In this document: positions 29,047-35,927 of the stretch, in pieces
Layout of the letters: each line of letters begins with the position of its first letter
Numbering within the stretch: position 1 is the stretch's first letter
DNA from: a virus
DNA: 35,927 nt
Virus record (IMG/VR): IMGVR_UViG_3300044701_002278
Span: 1 to 35,927 of that record
Direction: 5' to 3' (one strand)
Program-made: the position numbers and the translations under genes
Notes under the pieces: model-generated
Databases searched by the model: none
What the model was told of the DNA's origin: nothing
What the model saw: only the letters and a program-made list of their open reading frames with translations

Positions 29047-29564
29047 CGACCTGCCTTCATCGCCTGGTTCAGCGCGTCCGTCTTTTCCTTAGACCCCGCG
29101 CTCGAGCCAAAGTAATAACTGATTATCGCGCCCCATGCAGTACCTAATGTTCCCAGCATCACCAGCATGGCCTCACCGCCGTGCTGAGGCAAACCATAGG
29201 AGATCATATAACCGAGGACGCCAAAGAAACCTAGCGTCACGGCGCCAGCCAAGGCTTTAGGCGTGTAATCGCCGGTCTTGACCTCACGCTCCCTGGCCGA
29301 CGCCCGATCGGCACTGGCAATGCGCTCGAGGTCGATGTCGAGCTCGCGCATCTGCACCGCGAAGGATTGCTCGGCCTGCTTCAGCGCCAGCAGCTGCTCA
29401 GGGGAGGCAGAAGCAGCCGCGCGCTGCAGCTCCTCCTCTGTCCCCTCCGGTTTGCCCAGGAGGGCCTCAGAGATCGCCCTAGTCGCCATGCCGGCCAAAG
29501 GACCACCGACCGCCGAGGCGATCGTCGGCGCGACAGTCCTAACGAGATTTAGAAGGCTTTCCAC
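29043..29564 (-). CDS. 3TM-type holin (Holin_3TMs-like, 173 aa)
   Basis: ATG 29564. A hydrophobic N-terminal segment (VRTVAPTIASAVGGPLAGMA) is followed by a charged coiled region to ~100, then two membrane helices, ALAGAVTLGFFGVLGYMISY and MLVMLGTLGTAWGAIISYYF, ending GSSAGSKEKTDALNQ. The C-terminal WGAIISYYFGSSAGSK pattern is characteristic of the 3TM-type phage holin family. It lies directly before the endolysin, to which it is coupled (ATGA). It would form inner-membrane lesions that release the endolysin. Confidence 0.87.
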   Translation of the reverse strand: MESLLNLVRTVAPTIASAVGGPLAGMATRAISEALLGKPEGTEEELQRAAASASPEQLLALKQAEQSFAVQMRELDIDLERIASADRASAREREVKTGDYTPKALAGAVTLGFFGVLGYMISYGLPQHGGEAMLVMLGTLGTAWGAIISYYFGSSAGSKEKTDALNQAMKAGR

Positions 29565-29910
29565 GGACAGGCCCCTTTTTCGGCTTAGGTTTCGCGGGCT
29601 CGACCTTAGCGACCGGGCAGGCCTTCTCTTTCCTCATGGCCAGCACCAGGTAGGTGATCGCGATGATGGAAATCGAGAAATCCTTAAACACCCACAAGGG
29701 CAAGTCCGCATCCGATGCGCTGTACCCAGTAAATAGAAATTGCAGATTTCGTCCTGCCTGGGCCGTGAGACCGATGCAAGCGAAGACCAAGCCGACGCGA
29801 TGCCAGACCGGGAACAATCGCCACTTGTCTTTCACAAGCCCCGCCGCGATTACCCCAGCCCCCACCAGGTCGATGATCGTGACGAAAGTGAAGAAGGCAA
29901 AATCAAACAT
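29539..29910 (-). CDS. Three-span membrane protein of the lysis region (123 aa)
   Basis: ATG 29910 follows AGGAGG with five-base spacing, better than GTG 29916. Membrane segments: FFTFVTIIDLVGAGVIAAGL, HRVGLVFACIGLTAQAG and FSISIIAITYLVLAMR. A Lys/Pro-rich cytoplasmic tail (KPKPKKGPVRGKPSKSR) ends the protein. It overlaps the 3TM holin start by 26 bp. It could be a second holin or antiholin. No specific family is recognised. Confidence 0.8.
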   Translation of the reverse strand: MFDFAFFTFVTIIDLVGAGVIAAGLVKDKWRLFPVWHRVGLVFACIGLTAQAGRNLQFLFTGYSASDADLPLWVFKDFSISIIAITYLVLAMRKEKACPVAKVEPAKPKPKKGPVRGKPSKSR

Positions 29911-29912
29911 CG

Positions 29913-30308
29913 TCACCTCCTGTCGCGTTGAACAGGAGGCCGCTGTTCAATCCCTTTGGTTTTGTTCCTAAGCTCCGCCGCGACCTCGAAGATGTCCTTC
30001 TTTTCACGCGCAGCGAAGAAGTTTGCAATGAAGTTAGTGACCGCGATAACCGCGATCCCCAAGATGAAGCCGACCCCCATAGTCGTATCGACGTCTTGAA
30101 TGTCCATGCCAAGCTGCCGGCAGATGATGCCCGTCAGCACAAAGGAGGATCCGACAGAAATACCGCCGACGATCCCACCTGCGACCAGAGAGCCGTGCTG
30201 CCGGATCTGCTCGGGCTGCCAAAAGACCGAGAGAGAAAGGCCGCCGATAAGACCAGCTGCGGCGGCCATAAGCTTACTGACAGCGAAGGCTTGGTAAGGG
30301 TCCGACAT
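29913..30308 (-). CDS. Putative holin-like membrane protein (131 aa)
   Basis: ATG 30308 shares a base with the preceding stop (TGATG). Three hydrophobic stretches: LMAAAAGLIGGLSLSVFW, SLVAGGIVGGISVGSSFVLT and MGVGFILGIAVIAVTNFIAN. A charged C-terminus (AAREKKDIFEVAAELRNKTK) follows. Size, topology and place upstream of the endolysin are those of class I holins, but two neighbours have similar claims. The Gly-rich helices suggest tight packing in the membrane. Confidence 0.8.
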   Translation of the reverse strand: MSDPYQAFAVSKLMAAAAGLIGGLSLSVFWQPEQIRQHGSLVAGGIVGGISVGSSFVLTGIICRQLGMDIQDVDTTMGVGFILGIAVIAVTNFIANFFAAREKKDIFEVAAELRNKTKGIEQRPPVQRDRR

Positions 30309-30547
30309 CACCCCCGCTCCTTATCGGCTTTGCGCTCAAGCCGCTCAAAGATTGCCTTACACATATCTTTGAGCTCTTGAATGTCCGCGCGATAGTCGTC
30401 CTTCGTCACATACTTGGTATGGATCTCGCGCTCGATCTCCTTCATGTCACCTTGAAGGGATCGCACGCTTTCCCACAACACTTTAAGGATCCAACCCCCA
30501 GCGGCGCTGCTGACCCCGATGAGGATGTTGTAGAGATCTTGCGACAT
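30308..30547 (-). CDS. Small membrane-anchored coiled-coil protein (79 aa)
   Basis: ATG 30547. One N-terminal span, LYNILIGVSSAAGGWILKVL, then a charged coiled coil (SVRSLQGDMKEIEREIHTKY, then IQELKDMCKAIFERLERKAD). This layout (short span, GGWxLKxLW, coiled coil) is common in phage lysis regions and is sometimes called a putative membrane or spanin-like protein. No lipobox is present, so an o-spanin is unlikely. Confidence 0.8.
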   Translation of the reverse strand: MSQDLYNILIGVSSAAGGWILKVLWESVRSLQGDMKEIEREIHTKYVTKDDYRADIQELKDMCKAIFERLERKADKERG

Positions 30548-30562
30548 CCATGCAGAAACCTT

Positions 30563-30892
30563 TTAGGCGGCCCAGGGCAAGGGCGGCGTGACCACAGGCG
30601 GATTGATCTGCGCTTCAATCTGCTGATCAAGGTTCGCAGCCAGTTGCGCGCATTGATCAGGCCCAAGCGCAGCCTGCACCCAGCCAATGACTTGCTCTTG
30701 CGTCAGGCTGGCGTATGGCGTGAAGGGCGAGCCGGCGGTGTAGGTAAGGGCCACAGTGCCGTACACAGTGCCGTTGTATGTGCCGTTGGTCGCGTTCTGG
30801 CGCCAATGCACAGTGATCACCACATCGGTCTGGCCGTCTTCTTGAGGCACGCAATCCATCGCCTCAATGACCCAGGTGTAGGTATTAGCCAT
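30563..30892 (-). CDS. DUF7936-like small protein downstream of the fibre (109 aa)
   Basis: ATG 30892 overlaps the 48-aa gene end by 8 bp. The start [20 protein letters not shown], then VVITVHWRQNATNGTYNGTVYG and QVIGWVQAALGPDQ, is a recurrent accessory protein in aquatic tailed phages, placed just after fibre genes. It appears to be a small beta sandwich followed by a helix. A virion-decoration or fibre-assembly role is possible but unproven. Confidence 0.78.
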   Translation of the reverse strand: MANTYTWVIEAMDCVPQEDGQTDVVITVHWRQNATNGTYNGTVYGTVALTYTAGSPFTPYASLTQEQVIGWVQAALGPDQCAQLAANLDQQIEAQINPPVVTPPLPWAA

Positions 30893-31031
30893 TTTGTTGC
30901 TCCGTGCTTTGCACCTGCGCCTGCGCCTGGGTGCGGATCTTCTCCACGAGCTCAAAGACCTGTGCGTATGGCGCATTGCCCAACGCTTGCAGGATCACGT
31001 TGACATCGTTGATGGTGAGTTCAAGTTTCAT
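30885..31031 (-). CDS. Small 48-aa protein between fibre and DUF7936-like gene
   Basis: ATG 31031 overlaps the fibre stop (ATGA). The product [20 protein letters not shown], then [20 protein letters not shown] and STEQQNG is a strand followed by amphipathic helices. The [ND]xNxIL.AL...Py..V..L...I..QA pattern recurs in small phage proteins after tail genes. It is a real gene judging by overlaps at both ends. The role is unknown. Confidence 0.75.
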   Translation of the reverse strand: MKLELTINDVNVILQALGNAPYAQVFELVEKIRTQAQAQVQSTEQQNG

Positions 31032-32410
31032 GGGTGTGCTGCCTTATATGCGTCAAAATCTCCTTTGAGTTCTTGAATGGCTGCGACAAGGTGAACAACG
31101 ACCTTGGAGTAGTCAACGCCTTGCGGCTTGATGGAGCCGTCATCGTTCACGGCATCTTTTTCGCCTGTCACAGCCTGCGGAATTACCGCCTGCAATTCGT
31201 GCGCGATAAAACCTTCGCCGTAGCTGTTGTCAGCGTTCCACTTGTAGGTGGATGGCTTGAGCGCAGCGATTGTTGAAAGCCCAGAAAGCATGGGCTGAAC
31301 GTCATGCTTCAGACGGTAATCTGAGGAGGTGTTGTAGGCTGTAGTAGTGCCGGTAACTGAAATAGTCCCTGTAGTTGTTCCATTTCTTGCAAAAAGTGCA
31401 ACGTTACTAGCACCAGTTCCAGCGGCATTGTTGTTAATGCCAAACGGTAAATAAATGGTTCCATCTTCTATGGTAAAGCGGCAAGTTGTTCCAGTGGCAG
31501 CCGCGTTAGTCGTGTTAATCTGAACATTGCCGCTGGTATCAATGCGCATAGCTTCTGAGGTGCCAGTAAAAATCGCAATCGCGTTGTAAGCGTTATTGTC
31601 GTTGTTGATACCGTAAATCCCAGCATAACCAGACGCCCGCTGAATACGGATACCTTCTTGCGCTGTGGTTCCACCACTTAGCTGTATAGCGCCGCCAACT
31701 GAAGCAAACTTGCCGACAGGCGAACTCGTCCCAATCCCGACGTTGCCGCTGCTGTCGATACGCATACGTTCGGTGCCCGCATTCGTTGAGAAGGCAATCG
31801 CGCCATCTGTCGCACCAGCGCCGCGGTGGAAATTGATCGTCGCAGCTTCGCCTGTTCCAATGTAGTAAAGACCTAGCACCCCCATCTTGGCGCCGCTCGA
31901 GCCGGCCACACCATTGGCGAAGCCAAGACGGAAATTGAGATCATCGACGCCTGTGGTGAAAAGAGCGTTGATTGCATTTGCGCCGGTTCGGTAGACGTCG
32001 AGGCGGGTAGCAGGCGTAGTCGTTCCAAGAGCGACGTTGCCGCTGGTGTCCTTGTACACCTGGCCGCTGCCGATGTTGATCACCGACGTGTCGCCGGTAA
32101 AGCCATTGATCGCCGGGTTGGTTAGCGTCTTGTTCGTCAGCGTCTGGGTGCCGGTGGTCGTGACGATCGTCGCACCGCCCGCAGTCGCCGCAGCCGGCAG
32201 CGTCGCAGTGCCAGAAACCGTTAACGTGCCCGCCACCGACAGCGTCTTGCCGGATCCGACATTCAACCCGACCGACGTGCCACTACCTGCCGCGGCGAAA
32301 ACCGCGTCGACCTTGTCCCAGTCCTCGTTGGTCTTGGTCCCCCAGGTGTCGCGCGACGCGCCGACCTCGGGCTTGGTCAGATTGAGGTTCGTCGTATAGG
32401 TATCGGCCAC
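31028..32410 (-). CDS. Tail fibre/spike with C-terminal peptidase S74 chaperone (460 aa)
   Basis: Starts at GTG 32410 with AGGAG seven bases upstream. The N-terminus ([20 protein letters not shown], then [11 protein letters not shown]) is the usual virion-attachment motif of fibres. Then come short beta-repeats such as [15 protein letters not shown] and [14 protein letters not shown]. The end has [12 protein letters not shown] (Ser363 of the S74 site), [16 protein letters not shown] and [13 protein letters not shown], the intramolecular chaperone that trimerises and then cleaves itself off. It likely mediates host recognition. Confidence 0.92.
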   Translation of the reverse strand: MADTYTTNLNLTKPEVGASRDTWGTKTNEDWDKVDAVFAAAGSGTSVGLNVGSGKTLSVAGTLTVSGTATLPAAATAGGATIVTTTGTQTLTNKTLTNPAINGFTGDTSVINIGSGQVYKDTSGNVALGTTTPATRLDVYRTGANAINALFTTGVDDLNFRLGFANGVAGSSGAKMGVLGLYYIGTGEAATINFHRGAGATDGAIAFSTNAGTERMRIDSSGNVGIGTSSPVGKFASVGGAIQLSGGTTAQEGIRIQRASGYAGIYGINNDNNAYNAIAIFTGTSEAMRIDTSGNVQINTTNAAATGTTCRFTIEDGTIYLPFGINNNAAGTGASNVALFARNGTTTGTISVTGTTTAYNTSSDYRLKHDVQPMLSGLSTIAALKPSTYKWNADNSYGEGFIAHELQAVIPQAVTGEKDAVNDDGSIKPQGVDYSKVVVHLVAAIQELKGDFDAYKAAHP

Positions 32411-32420
32411 AGCAGCTCTC

Positions 32421-33185
32421 CTAATTCAGTACGTTCCACGCCTGTGAGGACGTGGGCTTAGGGGTCCAGATCTCAGAGGGGAGGCTGGTCGGGGTCCAAG
32501 TCTCGGGAGAGACAGGCTCCGGCTCCCACAAGTACCTCGCATTGGCTGTCATCGCGGAGGTAATCACAATCGTCTCTGCCCCTAGCCTTACCCGCAGCAC
32601 AGCTGCCGTCATGTCTGAGGAAGCCGGGATAGTTTCTAGGGCAGAAAAGACCGCATTGCCAAGGAAAATCGCATTCGACTGAGCGGCGATCGTCTCGACG
32701 CCAAGCCTGACGCGCTGTGCATCTGCCGTCATGCCGGAGGTCGCGGAGAACGTCGCGCTGTTGAGGAAGACTACGTATCCGTCAGCCGTGGCGTCTGAGG
32801 TCGAGGCTCCGGTGCCGCTGACCTGCATCACGGCCTGGCCGTTGAAAGAGGCCGCAGACTGCACCGAGATCGTCTCGGAGACCTCGCGCACCCTCTGCCC
32901 AGCCGCGGTCAGGTTTGCCGCCGCCGCAATGGTCATGGCCGCGAGCTCGGTATTCGCCGCAGCCGCCATCATCGAAGACGTCGCCGCATCGAGCCAGGAA
33001 GCCGTCCTGACGCGCTGGGCGGCGAACGTGGCGTCAGACGTGCAGACTATCGTCTCAGAGGCGCTGGCGGTCTTGACGGCCGCCGCAGACGCCCCAGACG
33101 TGGCGGCAAAGGTCGCAGCAGCCTCCAGCACATAGCCGGAGCCGTAGAGACCTTCGCCGTAATCTGCGACGCCGTAGTCAGCCAT
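32421..33185 (-). CDS. Repeat-rich structural protein (254 aa), fibre or baseplate-like
   Basis: ATG 33185. After an N-terminal [20 protein letters not shown], the chain is built of ~30-residue repeats with the signature RVR...[SA]ETI..[QT]S...A, for example [27 protein letters not shown] and [14 protein letters not shown]. This suggests a regular beta-solenoid or elongated domain. The C-terminus ([20 protein letters not shown]) is Pro/Trp-rich. It lies between the 130-aa tail protein and the fibre. It could be an adhesin-like connector. No family name is known to me. Confidence 0.75.
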   Translation of the reverse strand: MADYGVADYGEGLYGSGYVLEAAATFAATSGASAAAVKTASASETIVCTSDATFAAQRVRTASWLDAATSSMMAAAANTELAAMTIAAAANLTAAGQRVREVSETISVQSAASFNGQAVMQVSGTGASTSDATADGYVVFLNSATFSATSGMTADAQRVRLGVETIAAQSNAIFLGNAVFSALETIPASSDMTAAVLRVRLGAETIVITSAMTANARYLWEPEPVSPETWTPTSLPSEIWTPKPTSSQAWNVLN

Positions 33186-33191
33186 GGACTA

Positions 33192-33584
33192 TCAGTCCAG
33201 CGTCAGGTCGAGAGAGCCGGCGTTGAAGCGCAGCACGTCGCCGCTGTCGATCGTCTTGGACGTGTCGAGGTTGGCGAAGGCCAGCATGTTGCCGGAGGTG
33301 GAGGCGTCGAAGATCGCTGCCGCGACCACCGTACCCCAGGAGCCCGTCGCCGTCGGGAACTCGATCGCGGCGCTGTTCGTCGCCTCGGTGGGCGCAGTGC
33401 CGGAGACCGTGAAGGTCGCCGCCTGGCGCGCGTAGGAGCCACCAGACACCTCAGTGCCGCCACCGCCTTCGCCAGGCGCCACCGTGTAGAGGGCGATGTA
33501 CCACGACGTCGGGCGCGTTGCGCTTCCGGTCGTCAGCAGCCATGTCAGGACAAGGTTTTCACCGTAGTTTGAAAAGCCAGCCAT
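33192..33584 (-). CDS. Phage tail fibre-like small protein (130 aa)
   Basis: ATG 33584 shares a base with the adaptor stop (TAATG). The pattern WYIALYTVAPGEGGGGTEVS, then YARQAATFTVSGT, FPTATGSWGTVVAAAIFDA, SGNMLAFANLDTSKTIDSGD and FNAGSLDLTLD is that of a widespread small beta-rich family annotated as phage tail fibre protein. It is complete. Two stop codons in a row (TGA TAG) end it. It is probably a structural decoration near the tail. Confidence 0.85.
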   Translation of the reverse strand: MAGFSNYGENLVLTWLLTTGSATRPTSWYIALYTVAPGEGGGGTEVSGGSYARQAATFTVSGTAPTEATNSAAIEFPTATGSWGTVVAAAIFDASTSGNMLAFANLDTSKTIDSGDVLRFNAGSLDLTLD

Positions 33585-34201
33585 TAGTAGAACCTCCTGG
33601 TGCGAGCCACCAACGGAGAGCCGCTGGTGAGCGATTTCTGGGCTTCATCATTGAGCGCCTGCACGCGCCCGCTGTAGAACGAACCAAACACAGGAATGCG
33701 CTGATCGTCCACAAGAAAAGGCGCGGCATGCGTCAGCGCGCCATAGAGGTAAACATCCGGCGCCTTGGTCAGCAGCCAGTTGGTCGTGTTGCTGTCGGAA
33801 AGGGCCGGGATCTTCCCGTAGTAAATCATCTCGATGTCAACGTCGTCAGACGGCGACGGCACGAGCTCGATCGCGCCATTCATGAGCGAGTAGGCGGCGA
33901 CGCGCTCATAGCGCCGCTCCTTCACGATGATGTCGGCCTCGTCCAGCGTCACAAAACGCAGGGGGCTCGTACCGTCGACGATCTGCAGGTTGATGGCTTC
34001 AAGCCAATCGCTGGGCAGCTGCACGAACTCGTTGTCGCTCGTCGCCTCGGCGCGAACGATCTGCTCTCGGCAGCGCAGTCGCGTGTTCAGATCTGCCTCG
34101 CAGAACTGAATAAACATCGGGATCTGCGCCGTCAGATCCTGACGGTTCAGATAGTCCGCGATCGAGCTCTGGAGCGTCGCGTAATTCGTGATCGTCGCCA
34201 T
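33584..34201 (-). CDS. Head-tail adaptor protein (205 aa)
   Basis: ATG 34201 shares a base with the preceding stop (TGATG). The sequence TNYATLQSSIADYLNRQDLT, then QIPMFIQFCEADLNTRLRCR, LPSDWLEAINLQI, IEMIYYGKIPALSD and LLTKAPDVYLYGALTHAAPF is characteristic of the family annotated as phage adaptor protein, a helical ring protein beneath the portal comparable to P22 gp4 or T7 gp11. Position after the capsid gene fits. It connects portal to nozzle. Confidence 0.88.
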   Translation of the reverse strand: MATITNYATLQSSIADYLNRQDLTAQIPMFIQFCEADLNTRLRCREQIVRAEATSDNEFVQLPSDWLEAINLQIVDGTSPLRFVTLDEADIIVKERRYERVAAYSLMNGAIELVPSPSDDVDIEMIYYGKIPALSDSNTTNWLLTKAPDVYLYGALTHAAPFLVDDQRIPVFGSFYSGRVQALNDEAQKSLTSGSPLVARTRRFY

Positions 34202-34527
34202 CAGCTTTTCATCCAGCTCGTTCTAAAAGGTTGCGCCTCTTCGCTCGAAAGCCACTTACGCATAGCGGGCCGATCGTCGAGGATGCCCCTCTGCTTGAGA
34301 TCCAGATAGACCATCATCGGAAGGCTCGCGACCTTCACCATGTCGCCGCTCTTCTGCGTGCGAGAGGTCTCGTTCATCTCGGCCCTGGCGCGCTCTGCAA
34401 TAGTGTCGATCTCGCAGGTGGTCTCGAACACCAGCTTCTGATCAGACGTTATGTGCATTTTCTGCAGCGTTCCGGTCAGGCTGTCGTAAGCCAGGTTGAA
34501 CGAAGCAGGAGCGTATTCGTCAGCCAT
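34201..34527 (-). CDS. Hypothetical 108-aa protein between capsid and adaptor genes
   Basis: ATG 34527. Mixed charged helical protein: DQKLVFETTCEIDTIAERAR, then LPMMVYLDLKQRGILDD and PAMRKWLSSEEAQPFRTSW. The motif [DP]..[ML]RKWL...[ED]...FRT at the C-terminus recurs in small proteins after capsid genes of aquatic podoviruses. The role is unknown; head completion or capsid accessory is a contextual guess. It is separated from the capsid gene by a strong hairpin. Confidence 0.75.
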   Translation of the reverse strand: MADEYAPASFNLAYDSLTGTLQKMHITSDQKLVFETTCEIDTIAERARAEMNETSRTQKSGDMVKVASLPMMVYLDLKQRGILDDRPAMRKWLSSEEAQPFRTSWMKS

Positions 34528-34547
34528 TTGCGTTTCCTACACAAGCT

Positions 34548-34571
34548 GGAGGGCGCCTCGCGGCGCCCTCC
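34548..34571 (-). terminator. Strong hairpin after the capsid gene
   Basis: GGAGGGCGCC (34548-34557) pairs perfectly with GGCGCCCTCC (34562-34571) over a 4-nt loop, eight bases after the capsid stop. No U-tract follows on the - strand, so it may act as a partial terminator or mRNA-stabilising structure, raising capsid expression relative to downstream tail genes. Confidence 0.65.
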
Positions 34572-34579
34572 TTCTCTTA

Positions 34580-35560
34580 TCACGACGGGATAAGGTTTGC
34601 GATAACCGCGTGAGCCTTTTGGCTCTTAATACGCAGGCCGTATTCCACGACCATTTCCTTCTTGTCGCTGTCGCCGGTCTTGGCGATGTCGAAAGTGCGG
34701 AACGGACGCAGGTAGGCCACGGACGCGTATTCCGGGTCCAACACGAAGGCAAAGTTTCCGGGTTGGAACCTATTCGGGACTATCGCCACTTCGCCGAAAT
34801 CACTTAAATAGACATCAGCCGTGGCGACAATCGCGACCGGCTTCACCTGGTTGTAGGTGACGCGGTTCGGCGCGATGCCGACGAAGGAAGACGCGACGGT
34901 CTTGTTGTAGGCGTTCACCATGAACACCTTCGGATCGCCACCCTCGGTCCAGACTTGCTGGATCGCGGTCTTCAGCATGGTTTCCGTCAGCGCCACGTCG
35001 GTCGAGGTCGAAAGACCCGTCCAGGCGGTGTCGGGATAGCCGTTGCCATTGGCGCCAGACATCGCGGACACAGTCGCCGCATTGGCCTGGTAGTTGTAGA
35101 GCAGCCAGGTCGGCAGACCGGCAGTCTTGCGCGCCGTGCTGTTGTTGCCAGCCACGCCAGCTTGGTTGCTGAGGAGGATGGCTTCCATGTCGCGCTTCAG
35201 CTCTTTCGCCTTTTTCGCGGTCTCGTAAGCCATTAGGGTGCGCATCCCTGCGGTGTTCACCGCATCGGCCGTGCCAGACACAGAGACCACCTTCTTGGAG
35301 ATCTGCGTGTAGTTGGCAACGCGCACCGTCGCCACGAAATCGGCGTCGCCGGCGTCAGCGCCTTCAATCACCGCGTTCGTGGTGTCAGCCGCGGACAGCT
35401 CGTCCGTCTGCCACTCGAAGTAGGTGTTCTCGGCCGTGTCGCGCCCGACGTTGGACATGAAGGGCGTGTCGACGGGGCTGATGTCGTAGATGATGTTCGA
35501 CAGGTCTTCGCGGATCGCGTTGACGTTGTCGTAGGTTGTCGCTTTGGTAACCGCGGTCAT
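34580..35560 (-). CDS. Major capsid protein, SU10/DUF5309 family (326 aa)
   Basis: Forms the HK97-fold shell. ATG 35560 with AGGAG upstream, the Shine-Dalgarno lying in the last codons of the scaffold gene. The start TTYDNVNAIREDLSNIIYDI followed by SPVDTPFMSNVGRDTAENTY and FEWQTDELS is the DUF5309 signature. Later conserved parts are TQISKKVVSVSGTADAV, LLSNQAGVAGNNSTARKTAG, DPKVFMVNAYNKTVASSF and YLRPFRTFDIAKTGDSDK. Complete, normal length. Directly downstream of scaffold and coupled to it. Confidence 0.94.
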   Translation of the reverse strand: MTAVTKATTYDNVNAIREDLSNIIYDISPVDTPFMSNVGRDTAENTYFEWQTDELSAADTTNAVIEGADAGDADFVATVRVANYTQISKKVVSVSGTADAVNTAGMRTLMAYETAKKAKELKRDMEAILLSNQAGVAGNNSTARKTAGLPTWLLYNYQANAATVSAMSGANGNGYPDTAWTGLSTSTDVALTETMLKTAIQQVWTEGGDPKVFMVNAYNKTVASSFVGIAPNRVTYNQVKPVAIVATADVYLSDFGEVAIVPNRFQPGNFAFVLDPEYASVAYLRPFRTFDIAKTGDSDKKEMVVEYGLRIKSQKAHAVIANLIPS

Positions 35561-35566
35561 AGCGGG

Positions 35567-35927
35567 TTATCTCCTGTTATCGAGTAGACCGAATAGCCGC
35601 GCCGCATCTTCGGCACGACCGCTTGCTTTGAGACGCTGTCTCATTCGCTGGACGTCGGTCGCCTGTTTCGGAGAGGAAGCATTCGACCCGGCCCTCATTG
35701 GCTTCGGTCCTTGGCCCTGCGTGGGCTTTGGCCGGTTAGCCATAAGAGCGTCGTATCGACGCGCCTTTTCAAGCACTAGAACCGCTCGAGGGTCATACGC
35801 TTGCGCCAATTCTTCTTCTGAATAGCCGATCGTCTGGCCATACTCGCGAAGGTTATTGCGCGCCGCGTTCCACTTAGCCTGGTCCTTCCACTCCGGCATC
35901 TTCTCGAGCAGGAACTGACGTCCCTCC
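35567..35927 (-). CDS. Scaffolding protein, C-terminal part (gene begins at left end)
   Basis: Continuation of the gene that starts at ATG 803. The frame is open to the window edge, and the segment encoded in the terminal repeat is identical in amino acids to the left copy. It ends ARLFGLLDNRR at TAA 35567. The C-terminal ~60 residues are basic, with Arg/Lys/Pro and a predicted helix (DVQRMRQRLKASGRAEDAAR), as scaffolds often have for coat-protein binding. The AGGAGATAA that ends the gene serves as the capsid gene's ribosome site. Confidence 0.85.
   Translation of the reverse strand, partial: EGRQFLLEKMPEWKDQAKWNAARNNLREYGQTIGYSEEELAQAYDPRAVLVLEKARRYDALMANRPKPTQGQGPKPMRAGSNASSPKQATDVQRMRQRLKASGRAEDAARLFGLLDNRR
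35787..35927. repeat. Right copy of 141-bp terminal direct repeat
   Basis: Matches bases 1-141 except at 35789 (a for t) and 35801 (t for c). The two synonymous differences show that the copies come from slightly different molecules or that the assembler collapsed population variants. Confidence 0.93.

Noticed and set aside
31028-33185. Diversity-generating retroelement acting on the fibre
   Set aside because: No reverse transcriptase gene or template/variable repeat pair was seen anywhere in the window.
1-35927. tRNA genes
   Set aside because: No cloverleaf or convincing TTCGA arm with acceptor pairing was seen, including in the gene-free region after the integrase. A covariance search would be needed to exclude a divergent one.

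Overview
The window is an essentially complete genome of a temperate, podovirus-type tailed phage, probably a circular assembly. The last 141 bases repeat the first 141 with two mismatches, so the unique length is about 35,786 bp, and the scaffolding gene is cut by the window edges and rejoins in frame across them. The gene content (P22-like portal, SU10/DUF5309-type capsid protein, P22 gp10-like nozzle protein, GH108 endolysin, DUF6321, DUF6496, S74-tailed fibre) matches uncultured aquatic phages of GC-rich Proteobacteria. An alphaproteobacterial host is plausible but not demonstrated. No tRNA, CRISPR array, insertion sequence or reverse transcriptase was seen.

Layout. Nearly all genes read leftwards (- strand), densely packed with ATGA, GTGA, TGATG or TAATG overlaps. 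From 18756 down to 15901 lies an early block of small genes. The integrase (18948-20027, +) and a repressor-like gene (15532-15960, +) are the only clear + strand genes. The repressor start faces an excisionase-like gene (15412, -) across a 119-bp switch region. Below that lie a small membrane protein, a PD-(D/E)XK exonuclease, a small HTH regulator, a RuvC-like resolvase, an SSB-like protein and a fused primase-helicase. An iteron-like GTCACG array (10340-10464) separates this replication block from packaging. Small and large terminase, DUF6321, a Cys-rich protein, a 558-aa protein, a glycosyltransferase, DUF6496, a methyltransferase and the portal follow. The scaffold crosses the origin of the map and leads to capsid, adaptor, fibre, lysis, nozzle and three large ejection-type proteins, ending at 20340.

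Regulation. Three nearly identical 17-bp palindromes (TTGCG-N7-CGCAA) each overlap a promoter whose -35 is TTGCG[C/T] with a -10-like hexamer 17 bp downstream. They sit before the integrase, before the early leftward block and before the HTH/replication operon. A fourth, imperfect copy abuts the repressor start codon. This looks like one repressor controlling integration, early genes and replication together. The 312-bp gene-free stretch after the integrase holds repeated CGGGTAA motifs (possible attP arm sites) and a possible small RNA with a CCUCC anti-Shine-Dalgarno segment and a clear intrinsic terminator.

The strongest leads are the operator set, the iteron array next to a 190-aa protein ending in the SSB-type tip DDDIPF, the candidate sRNA, and a pair of mutually exclusive hairpins upstream of 17563.
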